Assembly: GCF_031143425.1 (NCBI RefSeq)
Contig: NC_090438.1
Span: forward strand, 753,079,823 to 753,143,822
Direction of reading: 5' to 3'
Origin: Pleurodeles waltl
Lineage: Eukaryota; Chordata; Amphibia; Caudata; Salamandridae
DNA: 64,000 nt
Shown: one piece after another, positions 10,170 through 21,800 of the stretch
Position numbering within the stretch: the stretch's first letter is position 1
Layout of the letters: every line of letters starts with the position of its first letter
Position numbers and translations under genes: made by a program
The notes under the pieces: model-generated
Seen by the model: the letters and a program-made list of their open reading frames with translations, nothing else
Databases searched by the model: none
What the model was told of the DNA's origin: nothing

Positions 10170-13100
10170 ATGGCAGCCGCTGCGCGACCGCGCCGCTGGC
10201 GCGCCGGAGGCGTGCCAGAGGCAAGCCCGTCTGCGCCCGTCCGCGCCTGTCCCGCGCCCAGCGCCACGACCCCTGGTCCCCAGCTCTCCCAAGCCCCGCT
10301 GACCCGCTACGACCCCACCACCCTCCACGCCCTCAACCCAGGACGCTCCAACACCTGCTTCCAAGCTCACCCCAAACGCACCCATGGACCCTTCGCCTGC
10401 AACTCCTGCAAACGCACCTTCCACCACGCAACAACCACAACCACAAGCCCACGCGCCATCAACCACCTCAAGTGCATCCTAGTCAACGCTCGCTCCGTCC
10501 ACAAACACGCCGTTGAACTCTGGGACCTCCTGGACTCCATAGCACCGGACGTCGCCTTCATCACGGAGACCTGGATGAACGCCTGCTCGGCCCCTGACAT
10601 CGCCACTGCCATCCCCGAAGGCTACAAGATCTCCAGAAAAGACCGCACCAACCAGGTAGGAGGAGGTATCGCCATCGTCTTCAAAGACTCCATCAGCGTC
10701 ACCACCTCCACCGAAGACACCCCTCTCGCCGCTGAACACCTGCATTTTCAGATTCGCACCGATCCGAGGACCACCCTCAGAGGATCCCTCATCTACCGTC
10801 CTCCCGGGCCACGTGCCCCTTTCAGCGACGCCATCGCCGACTTCATCTCCCCGCACGCCCTCGCCTCGCCGGACTACATCCTCCTAGGTGACCTCAACTT
10901 CCATCTGGAACAAAACAACGACCCCAACACCACCACCCTGCTCGACAACCTCGCCAACCTCGGCCTCAAACAACTGGTGAACACCGCCACCCACATCGCC
11001 GGACACACGCTTGACCCCATCTTCTCCGCCAGCAAACACGTCTTCTTCAGCCACGCCTCCGCCCTACACTGGACCGACCACAGCTGCGTCCACTTCACAT
11101 TCCGACGCGAGACCCGCCACCTCCGCACCCAACCCATCCCTCGTCGACAGTGGAACAAGATCCCCGAAGAGCAACTCTTCTCCGCACTCGCCGCCAACCA
11201 ACCCACCCTCACCACCGACCCCAACGATGCAGCCCTCAGCCTCACAAACTGGATCTCCAACTGCGCAGACATCCTTGCTCCCCTCAAACGCACGCATCGA
11301 CAGACCAACACCAAAAAACCTCTCTGGTTCTCTGACACCCTCAAAGAATCTAAGAAAACTTGTCGCGCCCTTGAGAAAGCCTGGCGCAAGGACCGCACCG
11401 CTGACAACATGACCGCCCTCAAGAACGCTACCCGCGAACACCACCACCTGATCCGCGCTGCCAAAAGGAACTTCTTCACCGACAGACTGGACAAAAACAG
11501 ACACAACAGCAGAGAACTCTTCAACATCGTCAAGGAGTTCTCCAACGCCAACGCCGTCACGCCCTCACAGGATCTGTGCGAATCCCTCGCCACTTTCTTC
11601 CATCGCAAGATTAGCGACCTCCACGACAGCTTCGGACACCAGACCCAACCAAACACCACCGAACCGGCATCCACGGCCATCACCCTCAACAACTGGTCCC
11701 ACATCAACACGGAAGAAACCAAATCCATCATGAACTCTATCCACTCCGGCGCCCCTTCGGACCCCTGCCCGCACTTCATCTTTAACAAAGCCGACGACAT
11801 CATCGCCCCGCACCTCCAGACCGTCATCAACTCTTCTTTTTCTTCTGCTACCTTCCCCGAATGCTGGAAACACGCTGAAGTCAACGCCCTACTAAAGAAA
11901 CCTACGTCTGACCCGAGCGACCTGAAAAACTTCCGCCCCATCTCTCTTCTGCCTTTCCCAGCCAAAGTAATAGAGAAGACCGTCAACAAACAGCTGACCA
12001 CCTTCCTGGAAGACAACAACCTGCTCGACCCCTCACAAACCGGATTCCGAACCAACCACAGCACTGAAACCGCCCTCATCTCAGTCACTGACGACATCAG
12101 AACCCTGATGGACAACGGTGAAACAGTTGCCCTCATTCTGCTCGACCTCTCGGCTGCCTTTGACACCGTCTGTCACCGCACCCTAATCACCCGCCTCCGC
12201 TCCACCGGAATCCAAGGCCAGGCCCTGGACTGGATCGCCTCCTTCCTCTCAAACCGTTCCCAAAGAGTTTACCTCCCTCCGTTTCGCTCAGAACCCACCG
12301 AGATCATCTGCGGCGTACCCCAAGGCTCATCACTCAGCCCGACACTCTTCAATGTCTACATGAGCCCCCTCGCCAACATCGTACGCAAGCACGACATCAT
12401 CATCACCTCCTACGCCGACGACACCCAACTTATACTCTCCCTCACCAAGGACCCCGCCAGCGCCAAGACCAACCTACAAGAGGGTATGAAGGACGTCACA
12501 GATTGGATGAGGCTCAGCCGCCTAAAGCTGAACTCTGAAAAAACGGAAGTCCTTATCCTCGGCAACACCCCGTCCGCCTGGGACGACTCCTGGTGGCCCA
12601 CGGCCCTCGGCACCGCGCCGACCCCCACAGACCACACCCGCAACCTCGGCTTCATCTTGGATCCTCTTCTCACCATGACCAAGCAAGTCAACGCCGTGTC
12701 CTCCGCCTGCTTCCTCACCCTCCGCATGCTCCGCAAGATCTTCCGCTGGATCCCCGCCGACACCAGAAAAACCATGACCCACGCCCTCGTCATGAGCCGC
12801 CTGGACTACGGCAACACCCTCTACGCCGGGACGACAGCCAAACTCCAAAATCGCCTGCAACGCATTCAAAACGCCTCGGCCCGCCTCATCCTCGACATAC
12901 CCCGCAGCAGCCACATCTCCGCACACCTGAGACACCTACATTGGCTCCCAGTCAGCAAAAGGATCACCTTCCGACTTCTCACCCACGCACACAACGCCCT
13001 CCACGACAAGGGACCGGAATACCTCAACAGACGCCTCAGCTTCTACGTCCCCACCCGCCTCCTCCGCTCCTCTGGCCTCGCACTCGCTGCTGTCCCTCGC

Positions 13101-13244
13101 ATCCGCCGCTCCACGGCGGGTGGGAGATCTTTCTCCTTCCTGGTGGCCAAGACCTGGAACTCCCTCCCCACCAGCCTCAGGACCACCCAGGACCACTCCG
13201 CTTTCCGGAGCCTCCTAAAGACCTGGCTGTTCGAGCAGCGATAA
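10170..13244 (+). CDS. L2-group LINE ORF: APE endonuclease and reverse transcriptase
   Basis: One open frame of 1024 codons encoding the retrotransposition enzyme: a nick in target DNA followed by target-primed reverse transcription. The N-terminus is basic and Pro-rich with a possible zinc motif (CNSCKRTFHH, about residues 73-82). The APE-like endonuclease runs from about residue 98 (NARS) through TETW near 131, GDLNFHLE near 238 and a TDH in place of the usual SDH. RT motifs follow: NFRPISLL, then GFRTNHSTETAL, LDLSAAFDT near 658, GVPQGSSLSP and YADD at 748-751 (12411-12422), then TEVLILG. The C-terminal region contains MSRLDYGNTLYAG and LHWLPVSKRI, typical of L2/CR1-group proteins. All catalytic boxes are present and no stop interrupts them. 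The ATG at 10170 coincides with the monomer landmark. The TAA at 13242 is followed almost at once by the 3' end. No separate ORF1 is visible. Confidence 0.92.
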   Translation: MAAAARPRRWRAGGVPEASPSAPVRACPAPSATTPGPQLSQAPLTRYDPTTLHALNPGRSNTCFQAHPKRTHGPFACNSCKRTFHHATTTTTSPRAINHLKCILVNARSVHKHAVELWDLLDSIAPDVAFITETWMNACSAPDIATAIPEGYKISRKDRTNQVGGGIAIVFKDSISVTTSTEDTPLAAEHLHFQIRTDPRTTLRGSLIYRPPGPRAPFSDAIADFISPHALASPDYILLGDLNFHLEQNNDPNTTTLLDNLANLGLKQLVNTATHIAGHTLDPIFSASKHVFFSHASALHWTDHSCVHFTFRRETRHLRTQPIPRRQWNKIPEEQLFSALAANQPTLTTDPNDAALSLTNWISNCADILAPLKRTHRQTNTKKPLWFSDTLKESKKTCRALEKAWRKDRTADNMTALKNATREHHHLIRAAKRNFFTDRLDKNRHNSRELFNIVKEFSNANAVTPSQDLCESLATFFHRKISDLHDSFGHQTQPNTTEPASTAITLNNWSHINTEETKSIMNSIHSGAPSDPCPHFIFNKADDIIAPHLQTVINSSFSSATFPECWKHAEVNALLKKPTSDPSDLKNFRPISLLPFPAKVIEKTVNKQLTTFLEDNNLLDPSQTGFRTNHSTETALISVTDDIRTLMDNGETVALILLDLSAAFDTVCHRTLITRLRSTGIQGQALDWIASFLSNRSQRVYLPPFRSEPTEIICGVPQGSSLSPTLFNVYMSPLANIVRKHDIIITSYADDTQLILSLTKDPASAKTNLQEGMKDVTDWMRLSRLKLNSEKTEVLILGNTPSAWDDSWWPTALGTAPTPTDHTRNLGFILDPLLTMTKQVNAVSSACFLTLRMLRKIFRWIPADTRKTMTHALVMSRLDYGNTLYAGTTAKLQNRLQRIQNASARLILDIPRSSHISAHLRHLHWLPVSKRITFRLLTHAHNALHDKGPEYLNRRLSFYVPTRLLRSSGLALAAVPRIRRSTAGGRSFSFLVAKTWNSLPTSLRTTQDHSAFRSLLKTWLFEQR

Positions 13245-13326
13245 CCCCCCTTTTTCCCCTAGCGCCTTGAGACCCGCACGGGTGAGTAGCGCGCTTTATA
13301 AATGTTAATGATTTGATTTGATTTGA
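13245..13326 (+). other. Short 3' UTR and simple-repeat tail of the L2 LINE
   Basis: Only about 80 bases separate the stop codon from the end of the element. The GAGACCCGCACGGGTGAGTAGCGCGCTTTATAAATG segment (13269-13304) is the RT recognition-type end of L2-group elements. It is followed by TTAATG and about three ATTTG units. GACCCGCACGGGT can form a small stem. There is no poly-A tail, as expected for this clade. Confidence 0.75.
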
Positions 13327-13560
13327 TAGGTCATTGCGAGGGGGCAGCTCCCCTTCTCAAAAAAGAGTCCCTGATGTCTAGTGGATTGGGTCCCTGCTTG
13401 GAGATCGCCCTCCTGCTGCGATTCCCAAGCAGGGATCCACAAGAAACCATTGGAAAAAGTAGATTCTCCCCTTTCCTTTAATACCTCTCCCGTCTGAATC
13501 AGTGCTCCGGGTCTGAGATATCCCCGAGGACCAATGCATTGAGATGAGCCGAACGCCTCA
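13327..13560. repeat. Right part of the repeat split by the L2 insertion
   Basis: Starts immediately after the L2 tail and carries GTCCCTGATGTCTAGTGGATTGGGTCCC, related to motifs in 5466-6240. It supports the view that the LINE landed inside this older repeat. Confidence 0.5.
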
Positions 13561-14188
13561 TTTCCATTTTGTTTTCATTGTAAAGATGTTAGCCTGACGT
13601 GCAGGCTGATCATCATTTCAATGAAAAACATTTAGCCTCAGGTGCTGAGGAATCTCTTCTCCAGCTCCCGAGGCTGATTTTAGTCAAAAGAATCCCTCTA
13701 GTGCCCGCACCAGAGGGGTTTCCTGCCTCCGGTGCGAGGACGTCAAAAGCTCCTGCTCTAAACTGCACAGTAGGGTATGAAAAAAGGAACTTTTGTTCTG
13801 TGGTAAAATATAGTCCATGTTTGATTATAACTTTCAACTGGACAATGCAAATGTTTGCTTTCCGAGCTACCTCCTATGGATACATCATCCTACAAAATAC
13901 AAATTTAAGTAGTCTTGTTATCTTCCGCTGAAACCCCTAAATTTAACTGTCATTTAATTTGTGTGATTTATGCAAAGATGAACTCATTCTGACTTAACGT
14001 ATGGATATGCCACATGCTCCTTTGAAACATTAGTTGCAGTCATTTGATACTCTTCTGATATCAGAGATGATTAACCTTAAATTATTTCTTCTCGAGTATT
14101 ACTGTTTGGCATGCAGCTGCAGTACTGATAAACGCGTACCACTCCATCCTATTAAAACATTGAATTATCTGCCATGTTTTCCTTGCAG
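13561..14188 (+). other. Intronic sequence upstream of a predicted exon
   Basis: No mobile-element motif recognised. The last bases (TTTTCCTTGCAG, 14177-14188) form a good polypyrimidine tract and splice acceptor for the exon that follows. Confidence 0.45.
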
Positions 14189-14269
14189 AATGGAGCGATG
14201 ACTACTCTGTGGCTAATAACAGTGATGAGAGGGAATTTTGCCAGGAGGACATAGTTGGTACGCATTCGA
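14189..14269 (+). CDS. Predicted internal exon of an unidentified host gene
   Basis: An 81-nt open segment bounded by TTTTCCTTGCAG before and GTAAGTATTG after, both close to consensus. Read with two leading bases and one trailing base (phase 1-1), it encodes about 27 residues beginning WSDDYSVANNSDE and ending EDIVGTHS, acidic and Ser-rich. The trailing A joins the GT that begins the exon at 38572 to make a Ser codon, so the two exons splice in frame across 24.3 kb. Nothing around it resembles a transposon, and both flanks lack its reading frame. I do not recognise the protein. The chance that this is a fortuitous splice-bounded frame is real, but the phase match with the next exon argues against it. 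Confidence 0.55.
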
Positions 14270-15871
14270 GTAAGTATTGTTTCTGCACTGAATCATCAAT
14301 TATTGCTACATAGGGCAATAAACAAAGTTATGCCATAAACAAACTTGGTACAAAAAGCTAATGTTTACATGGAAAGTTAACTTGGTATCTTTTTTAATAG
14401 AGAACCGGAAAAAAGCAGTGAGCCTTAATAACTGTGTTGACAAAAAAGTATTTTCTTAGCCAGGACTGTACAGCTGGTACAACGGACTAAGCAAAAGCGT
14501 AGTTAGTTATTTTTAGAATTTTCACTGAGGTTGTAACAACTACTATGACGTTGCTCATTTGCCCCATGCACGCACAACCAGGGCATTCATCATTGAATAG
14601 AGTTGGCTATATTTTAAGAAAACCGTTCAAAGATGGCTGCTGTTGGTCTACTGTGATCTGCGGCGTTCATCTTTGATTCTATTTTTATTTATTTTTGGGA
14701 AACCCAATTCAAAGATGGTTACCACGGATGTGCTCAAATTGGTGCCCATCCACGGATCTGTTTTGTCACATTCAGAGATGGTTATCCCAGACGTGTAAGC
14801 ATAAACAGCAGCCACCTTTGAAAGGTTTTCTTGTAGAATAACAAAATAGATTAAAAAAATATCCGATGCATTTGCGTGCAATCTTGAAATGGTGTAAAAC
14901 AACATTTTAAGATGACCACTGACTGAGGACGGCGCTGAAGTGTCAGGGATCTCACGGTCAGTCATATTTAGGTTGAGGTTAGAAAGACATAGTGGAGGAA
15001 GAAGGAGGGGAGAGGAAAGTGGCAAGATGGGTTAGAACATCATCTATGTAATTGTACTTTGAATTCAATCGAGTCAGAATACATTGAGGCCTAAAATTTC
15101 CTGAAGGTATGCTGTTGAATCAGGAACTGGGAAGTGTGTGACAAGAAAGAAATCCAGCCATGGGCAAGGGGCTGATAAAAACCCACTCAATTTTAAACAG
15201 GATGAATGGTTTGATGCTGAATTAATTTGAGTAATTACACTTGGAACACGGTGATATTCTGCTTTGTTCCATAAAAACATAACATAGCTTTTTTTTTTTA
15301 CAGGCAGGCCTACAAACCGGAAAGATTAATGAAGTTGAGGCATTATGTTTGTGTGTTATGGAAATTCTACCCTTATTGTGGCAATGCCTTTGATGCTTGA
15401 AGAGTAGGGTTATTGGGATTGCATTTCTAAAAGCTGCCCCATATGTAATATGTTTCTTGTTTTCATAATATTTACATACTATGCTTACGCAATTGCTTTG
15501 AGTTGAATGATTTCTGCAGTTCTTTTGTTTCATTTCCTCTACATTAAACAATTGAACATGATTTGAATGAACTCATATAAAAGAAATACATAGATATGCT
15601 TGATGGTCTTTGTTACTTGTCCAGTATGCATTATCTCGAGGTAAGTTAAGAGAGGTGCATGGGTCATATCTTGTCTATTTCTCATGCTCAAGTTTGACAA
15701 ATTGGTCCTGCGCTTGGCAAAGAGCTAAGCCTACTGGGTCTTGTTTACCTAACACTTGTAAATAGTTAACACCTTTATGGTTTTGTGTGTCAGTAGTGTC
15801 TTGTACTGCATGCTATCTTTTTCTTTTTGAGAAGACTTTAGCTTACCTTATAAATCTAACATATTAAGGGC
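14270..15871 (+). other. Start of a 24.3 kb predicted intron
   Basis: Begins with the GTAAGT donor at 14270. No coding evidence. Three loose copies of a TTCARAGATGG(C/T)T motif occur near 14627, 14710 and 14771. Otherwise AT-rich sequence up to the first DIRS fragment. Confidence 0.5.
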
Positions 15872-17650
15872 CTATTCTGGTGGATACTTCTATCTGCAGA
15901 TGCCTCGTATGTAGAATAATCCTAGGCATCAGTTTGGATTCAGAACCTTAAAAACTTTTAAAGCAGTGGTTGGCCTAAATATTATTCCCTATTCCCTTAG
16001 AGCATGGATTGGACTATGGCTACAGGTCCTGCGACTTCTCCCTCAGCACGCATCTCAAGGTCACCAAGGAGCAGGAGGTCACGTTGTTCGTGACCCAGGC
16101 CCACTATGACAAACGGAGCCATTGCGTTTTGACGCTGTGTTCCGGGTCATCGTCTTCACATTCCTCAGACAAAAAGAGAAAGCATAAAAAAGTAAGAAAC
16201 ATGGAAAAAAATGTCACCTTTGCCCTTCGTCTCTCTCATACCAGAGCTGGTAGTTGTTAAGCCAGCAAATCGACCACCAAGCACCTTGGTGCCAATACAG
16301 CTGACTGGATCCAATGGTACTCGCACCAACATTGGCGAAATTCCTGGTGCCAGTTCCCTCATGACCCTCAGGATCAGTGCTGGTTATCACCTTTACTCCA
16401 ATGCTCAGATACACTGCACTGCCTCCATCTATGCCGTGGTGTCCTGCCTCAGAAGCCACCTATGCTGCCACCTCCCCTGGAGCACGAAGCTGTTAGTGCC
16501 ACTGCCAACGTTCACAGAGTCTTTACCTCAAAACAAGCTGAGGAAGGAAGCTCAAAGGCTCCTAGAATTGGAGGATAACAGACTTAGGATCCATGACAAA
16601 TTTGGATCAGTTGCAGACCCCTTAAATCTCCAAGCTTATGGTCATGACGAGGGAGAAGAGCAGCTACACAAATTGACAGGCATATCCTTGTCCAGTAGGC
16701 TTGACACTTCTTCTGAAATTAAAATGGAATTTCTCTCTGGGCACCCTATACTAGAAGTTGCGTCTTTTCATTCAGTGGTCAAGAAAGCAGCTGAAGTACT
16801 AGATCCTTATGTATGAAGCATTTTTGCTGTTGCAATTGTCCCGATTTCCAAATAGGGGTAATTTGCAACTGCAAAAATGCTTTTTCAATGTGCCCAAACT
16901 GCAATTCTTCAGGATCGAAGTTTTAAAAATACATATAAATATGGATAAATACACATATGATAAAAAAATGTATAAATACAAATGGAAGTGGCAAAAACAT
17001 AAATACCATAAAACCAAGAGCCCTAGATATTGGCCAACCGGCTACTCCACATGTCCAGGAGAAAATGAGGCAGCATTTTCAGGAAGTCATTGGAGATGGG
17101 CAGAACGCCTTCTGAAATATCATCAAATCTGGATTGGATACTGCGCATTGTGTTGCACACGCTACGGGAACTGCCACATCTGCGCTGCCTCTCCTGTCTT
17201 CAGTCTTCAAGTATCTCTTCCGATGTACAAGCCAACCTCTTGGACCTCCCATTTGATGAAGCACACCTTTTTCAAAACAAAGCTAAGGCTGCCTTGAAGC
17301 AATTTAAGGTGAGAAAGACACAACATAGTCTTTGATACAGTCTTAGCATCTCAGGGACTCTCCACAGTTTTTGATCCTTTTGGGGAGTCTCCAAACGGTT
17401 CTTCTCTGGACAGTCCCTCTAGTCTGCGTCTCAACAACCCCAGACTCCCCTGATCAAACAATTCAAGGGGAGAGGCATCACATCACAAGATAAGCAGGTC
17501 TAGTTTGCTCCTCCAAACCCAGACTGAGACTGAGACTGTTGTCCACCTTTCTACCAGCCTGTAACGCCATTACTTCAAACTAGTGGGTCCTTCAGATCAT
17601 CAGGCCACCCTTCCTTCATGCTCTGCAAACCAAACACCTGCCTTGTTCCC
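15872..17650 (+). mobile_element. DIRS retrotransposon fragment A (terminal repeat and gag-like)
   Basis: The start (CCTATTCTGGTGGATACTTC then TATCTGCAGAT) resembles the left terminal repeat of DIRS copy C at 22710. Almost immediately a gag-like frame follows (16009-16816) with a Ser/His/Lys tract (SSSSHSSDKKRKHKK), then an E/L-rich part. A second piece (17090-17335) contains ISSDVQANLLDLPFDEAHLF, which matches the conserved gag segment also present in copy F near 52580-52660. The pieces are interrupted by an AT-rich hairpin-bearing insert at about 16808-17040. No RT or recombinase remains. Copies A and B may be parts of one element. Confidence 0.7.
16816..16882. repeat. Near-perfect inverted repeat inside the DIRS gag remnant
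   Basis: Arms at about 16816-16837 (AAGCATTTTTGC then GTTGCAATT) and 16860-16882 (AATTTGCAAC then GCAAAAATGCTT) pair over some 22 bases with one mismatch and one bulge around a 22-base loop. It sits at the left edge of an AT-rich block that separates two parts of one gag-like frame, so it probably marks a small inserted element. Confidence 0.65.
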
Positions 17651-18894
17651 TTCCTCCAGACTATCTTTCTATCCTGTTAATTTAATTTTAGCCAGACACT
17701 CATCCAACTAGTCACCAACACTTAGTACTTTACACAGTATATGAACAATATTAGATCACTTGATAATGTGTTTATTACACTAGTTTTCCAGTACAGATAT
17801 GTGCTCAATTGGCATCAACCGTGTTTCTATGTTTCTTTGTGTCCAGAAAAAGTCCAGCAAATTCCATTAGTTACTTGTACATGTCCAGCTCCTATTAGCT
17901 CCACATTCAAATTCCATCAGAGTAACAGTTTGATGTTCCTTAATCCAGCCAACATGTGTTTCTTCAGGGATATCCACTAGACTTCATCAGGGCTGTGCTA
18001 ATGTATAACAAATAATGATTTAGTATAGAGTAAACCACAAAACCTGTAGATGGTATCACTAACCATGCTGTGTTGAGTGGGTATTAATACAACATAATTG
18101 GATAAACAAAATATTCCATTCATACGAGTTTCAAAGTAATGTTGTATTCATCTAAATGAATTCATTACAGTGATTATGTGCCCAATAACTCAATACATCG
18201 ATTGTGAATAGTGCTGATAGTCATGCTAATGTTTCTTCTCTTATACCAAATAGTGCACATCCTTAATACACACAGAAAAACCCCATGTGACCAGTTCCAA
18301 TGATTCACAAACACTAACCTGCATATCTTCAATAGTTATTAATTCCCAAGTAAAGCTCCTCTGATTGTCATAAGTTTCTAGTTCATAAATAATTCGCCTA
18401 AAGGGTATGTCTTTATTTGTAGTCCATCTATCTGAAGTGTCAAAGAACTTGATTTGTTTAATCATGAAAGATGACTGCCATTAACTCACCGATCTTACTA
18501 ACTCAAAATTAGCCAAGGTAGATATTTCCAAAAAGTTATGCCCTTCTCAGTAATCAAATAAATCACAACACCATAGCTGTGTATGCCAAGATCGCTATTA
18601 AATAAATCGCTACAAAAATCGGTATACAAATCTCAAGGTCGGGGGGCATAATCATAACGTACTCATCACTACTGATTTGTTACTTCTTAACTAAACCAAT
18701 TTTAATATTTTAACTGACATGGAGCTTAAAGCCGCTTTGCGTATTAGCTAACAGTCAAGCGGTCATCAAATTGCTCAGTGTAGTCATGAGCCCATTTTCG
18801 TCAAAATTTAGTGTTACAATCAAATCATTCCCCTTTACCTTTATGTGACCGCTACCGTGTCTCTCTAATGAGTAATGTTCGATGTGTTATCTGT
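17651..18894. other. Intronic sequence with a GAAACACATGTTGGCTG-type repeat
   Basis: No coding frame of note. On the minus strand at about 17943-17994 the sequence contains CCTGATGAAG, then CCTGAAGAAACACATGTTGG. This resembles the GCGAAACACGTATTGGCTG segment on the minus strand at 35620-35645, so both probably derive from one dispersed repeat. The rest is AT-rich and unassigned. Confidence 0.4.
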
Positions 18895-21800
18895 TGGTTT
18901 ACAGGTTTTTTTGGAGATATTCACCCTGACCAGTGCACCTCTGAGCTAGTTACAATCTGAATCGAGGGTAGGAGGCGCCAAATACTCACTGGATACCTAC
19001 CCAATCGTCCTAATCTCTTTCTATCCTGCAACAAACAGACAGCACTCCTCATGAAAGAGCATTGGAGTTAGTGCCACAGCAAGATATTTAACAAGGTTGT
19101 TACTCCTGATACTTCCTTGTTCCGAAGAAGGACAGCTGTCTGTGTCTCATCCTAGACCTCAGTAAGGAGAAATTCAAGATGCTGACCCTAGCTCACGTTT
19201 TGTTGGCATTGGAAGTCAGAGACTGGGTGATGTCTCTCGACCTGCAAAACACCTATTTCCACATTCCTGTCCTACGGTCCCTTTGGAAATAGTTATCCTT
19301 TGTAGTGGGTTCTACGCATTACCAGTTTGTGATACTACCATTTGGGCTGATATCTGAACCTCAGGTCTTCAGCAAGGTGATTTTGGTGGTTGCAGCCCAT
19401 CTTAAAAGGTCAGAAATTACCACCTATCTGTACCTGGATGACTTACTGATCAAAGCTGACTAATCAGAGATGGTTACTCATCATCTGCAGTCAACATTCT
19501 CATTATTGTGTGACTTGGGATTTTCAATCAAGATGCCCAGATTTCATCTGGAGCCCTACTATCGCTTACTATTTAAGTTGATTCTGGATGACCTCTACCC
19601 TTCTCCATACCTTTCCTCTCCCTCAGATAATTCTCAATATCTAGGAGATGGTTCCATCTTTCCTGAAAGGCATGCAAGTTCTAGTCTTGAAGGTCCTGTG
19701 CCTGCTAAAACTACTGGCTTCCTGTATGCTAAGTTTTAGACCTGACATCCTTAGGGTGGTCTCCCCCACAATTTTTTTTTTGCCTCCCTCCATCCATTTT
19801 TTGACCATTTTGCTGGCTTTAGGACTCTGTGCTCTTTACCACTGCTAATTAGTGATAAAGTGATTGCGCTGTCTTCCCTAAACATGGTAGCATTGGCTCA
19901 AACCCAGTAGGCATATTTAATTTACTTATAAGTCCATAGTAATGTGCACTACATGTGCCATGGCCGGTAAATTAAATGCTACTAGTGGACCTGCAGCATC
20001 TGATTGTGCCACCCACTTACATAGCCCCTTAACTATATCCCAGGCCTGACATTGCAGAGCTCTTTCTGAATACACGTCTGAGTGGGTGACAGCTGGGTCC
20101 TTGTGCATTCCCTCCAAACAGCCACACACAAAGGGAGCTTCGGTGTGCCTGATAGGCCATCCTGGGCAGGATGGGAGGGAGGAGCTGACACACCTGAATG
20201 GGCTGTGTCCTGGTGCTACACAAAGGGCTGCATGCCCACCTTGAGTGAATCTGGAGCCAGGGTGGGAAAGGAGGACCTCTGTGCACTTCAAAGTCCTTTC
20301 TTTGAAGTCCCCCCCCCCTTCAAAGGCACAATGGGGTATAAGTACCAAGCCTATGACACCACCAGCTCAGTACCTGTGGATACTCTGGCAGGAATTATGA
20401 CTGCTGTGCTGCTGTAACATGGACTGCCACTGCTGAGTTCTGCTGGACACCTGCTTTGCAGAGCTGACCTGCTGCCTACTGCCCTCCTGCTTGGGAGTGA
20501 GAAGGACTGGACCTGTTTCTCTACAACCCAAACCCCAGAGTGGCTCCAAGGGCCATCTGACTGGTCTCCTGTTTTCTGAAGTCTCAGGGACACAAAAGGC
20601 TTCAACTCATCTTGCTAAAGCACCTGGACTTCGCTTGCTGCAGGTCTTGTCCTGCCAAGTGGTGCCACCCCAGTCCTGGGCCATTGGAAGTGGGTAGAAA
20701 GTGCTGCTTTAACCATGCCCAAGCATCCTCATCGGAACCTGCGCATTGTCTCTTTTGCATGAGTCAGAACCAGAGCATCCTCGGCGTTGTATGGAATGGA
20801 CCTGGTGCATCGCCCTCGGAACCAGCGCTTCGCCTTCGTAATTGATGCATTGCCTACTGTGGGAGCAGCAATTGCACATCCCATTCGGAACCAGCACATC
20901 ACACGCGTAACCACCACATCGCTGCAGTTGCATGGAGAAAATCAACACATCTCGTCCCCTGCATGGCTCACCCCAGCGCATCACTTTGGCTGCACCTCAC
21001 TCCGTCGACGACGCATCGCGAATCAAGCTACTTTGATTCAGCAGGCCCAAGTGGGTCCCTGTATCCGGCCCGCGCATCAATGCTGTTGGCCCGAACTATT
21101 GACTTTGCCCGGGTCCAGCATGACCAGATATCCTGTTTAAGTGCCTAATACTTCTAAGCTATATTTTACATTTATTCTTTAAAAATTCTTATCTCAACTT
21201 CCGCGGACTGGATTTTTGTCATTGTCGTCTTGTTTTGTTTATAACAGTATCCTCTGTTGTTCTAATCTGGTGTGGGGTCTTTGTGTTTTTGTGGTGTTTA
21301 CACTGTGTTACTGTTTGAAGTGTTACACAAATACTTTAGACAGTGCCTCTTAAAGTCTGCCTGTTCTGTGCCAAGCTACCAGAGGGTGAGCACAGGATTA
21401 TTTAGGGTGTGTTGTGACATATCCTGACTAGGATTGTGGTTCCTGCTTGGACAGGGCTCATACCTCTGCTAACCAGAAAACCAATTTTTAACACTACTGG
21501 TTGCTCATAAACTTATGAGAGCTCGGCAGTGGAGCCGCCCCACAAAGTGGTACTTGCATGAGGAAGAATGTTGAGACTCCCTTGAAGTTTCCCTGACCAC
21601 TGCACTGGATGTGGCTTGGCGGGTAAACAAATTAAATCAGCATTATGGGATGGCCTTCAGTTTCTCCCCGTGGCCACTCTTTTCTCCATAGTAGTAGGTG
21701 CTAGACATCATCCTGCTGGAGTTGTGGGCAATTCAATTGACGCTCAAGGCCTTCCCTCTGTCCAAGCGTCATCTATCCAGATCTTGACAGACAGTACGAA

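Larger units (their letters stand above)
6241..13326 (+). mobile_element. Near full-length L2-group LINE with tandem 5' monomers
   Basis: A non-LTR retrotransposon on the + strand. From 5' to 3' it has a tandem array of long CT-rich monomers (6241-10169), one long EN-RT frame (10170-13244), a very short 3' UTR and a tail of (ATTTG)n-type repeats ending near 13326. The 3' end GCGCTTTATAAATG is typical of L2-group LINEs, which are primed at short simple repeats. The 5' end lies inside a monomer: its first bases match the sequence at about 7279 in the next monomer. The flanks (5466-6240 and 13327-13560) look like two halves of one older repeat. No clear target-site duplication was found. The open frame and similar monomers suggest a relatively young insertion. 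Confidence 0.85.

Noticed and set aside
10874..12166. 430-codon frame on the minus strand
   Set aside because: Exactly antisense to the L2 EN-RT gene; a by-product of its codon use with no family signature of its own.
20082..21140. Frames near 110 codons in the repeat inserted in DIRS B
   Set aside because: No start context, splice sites or motif, and the surrounding sequence is a non-coding repeat.
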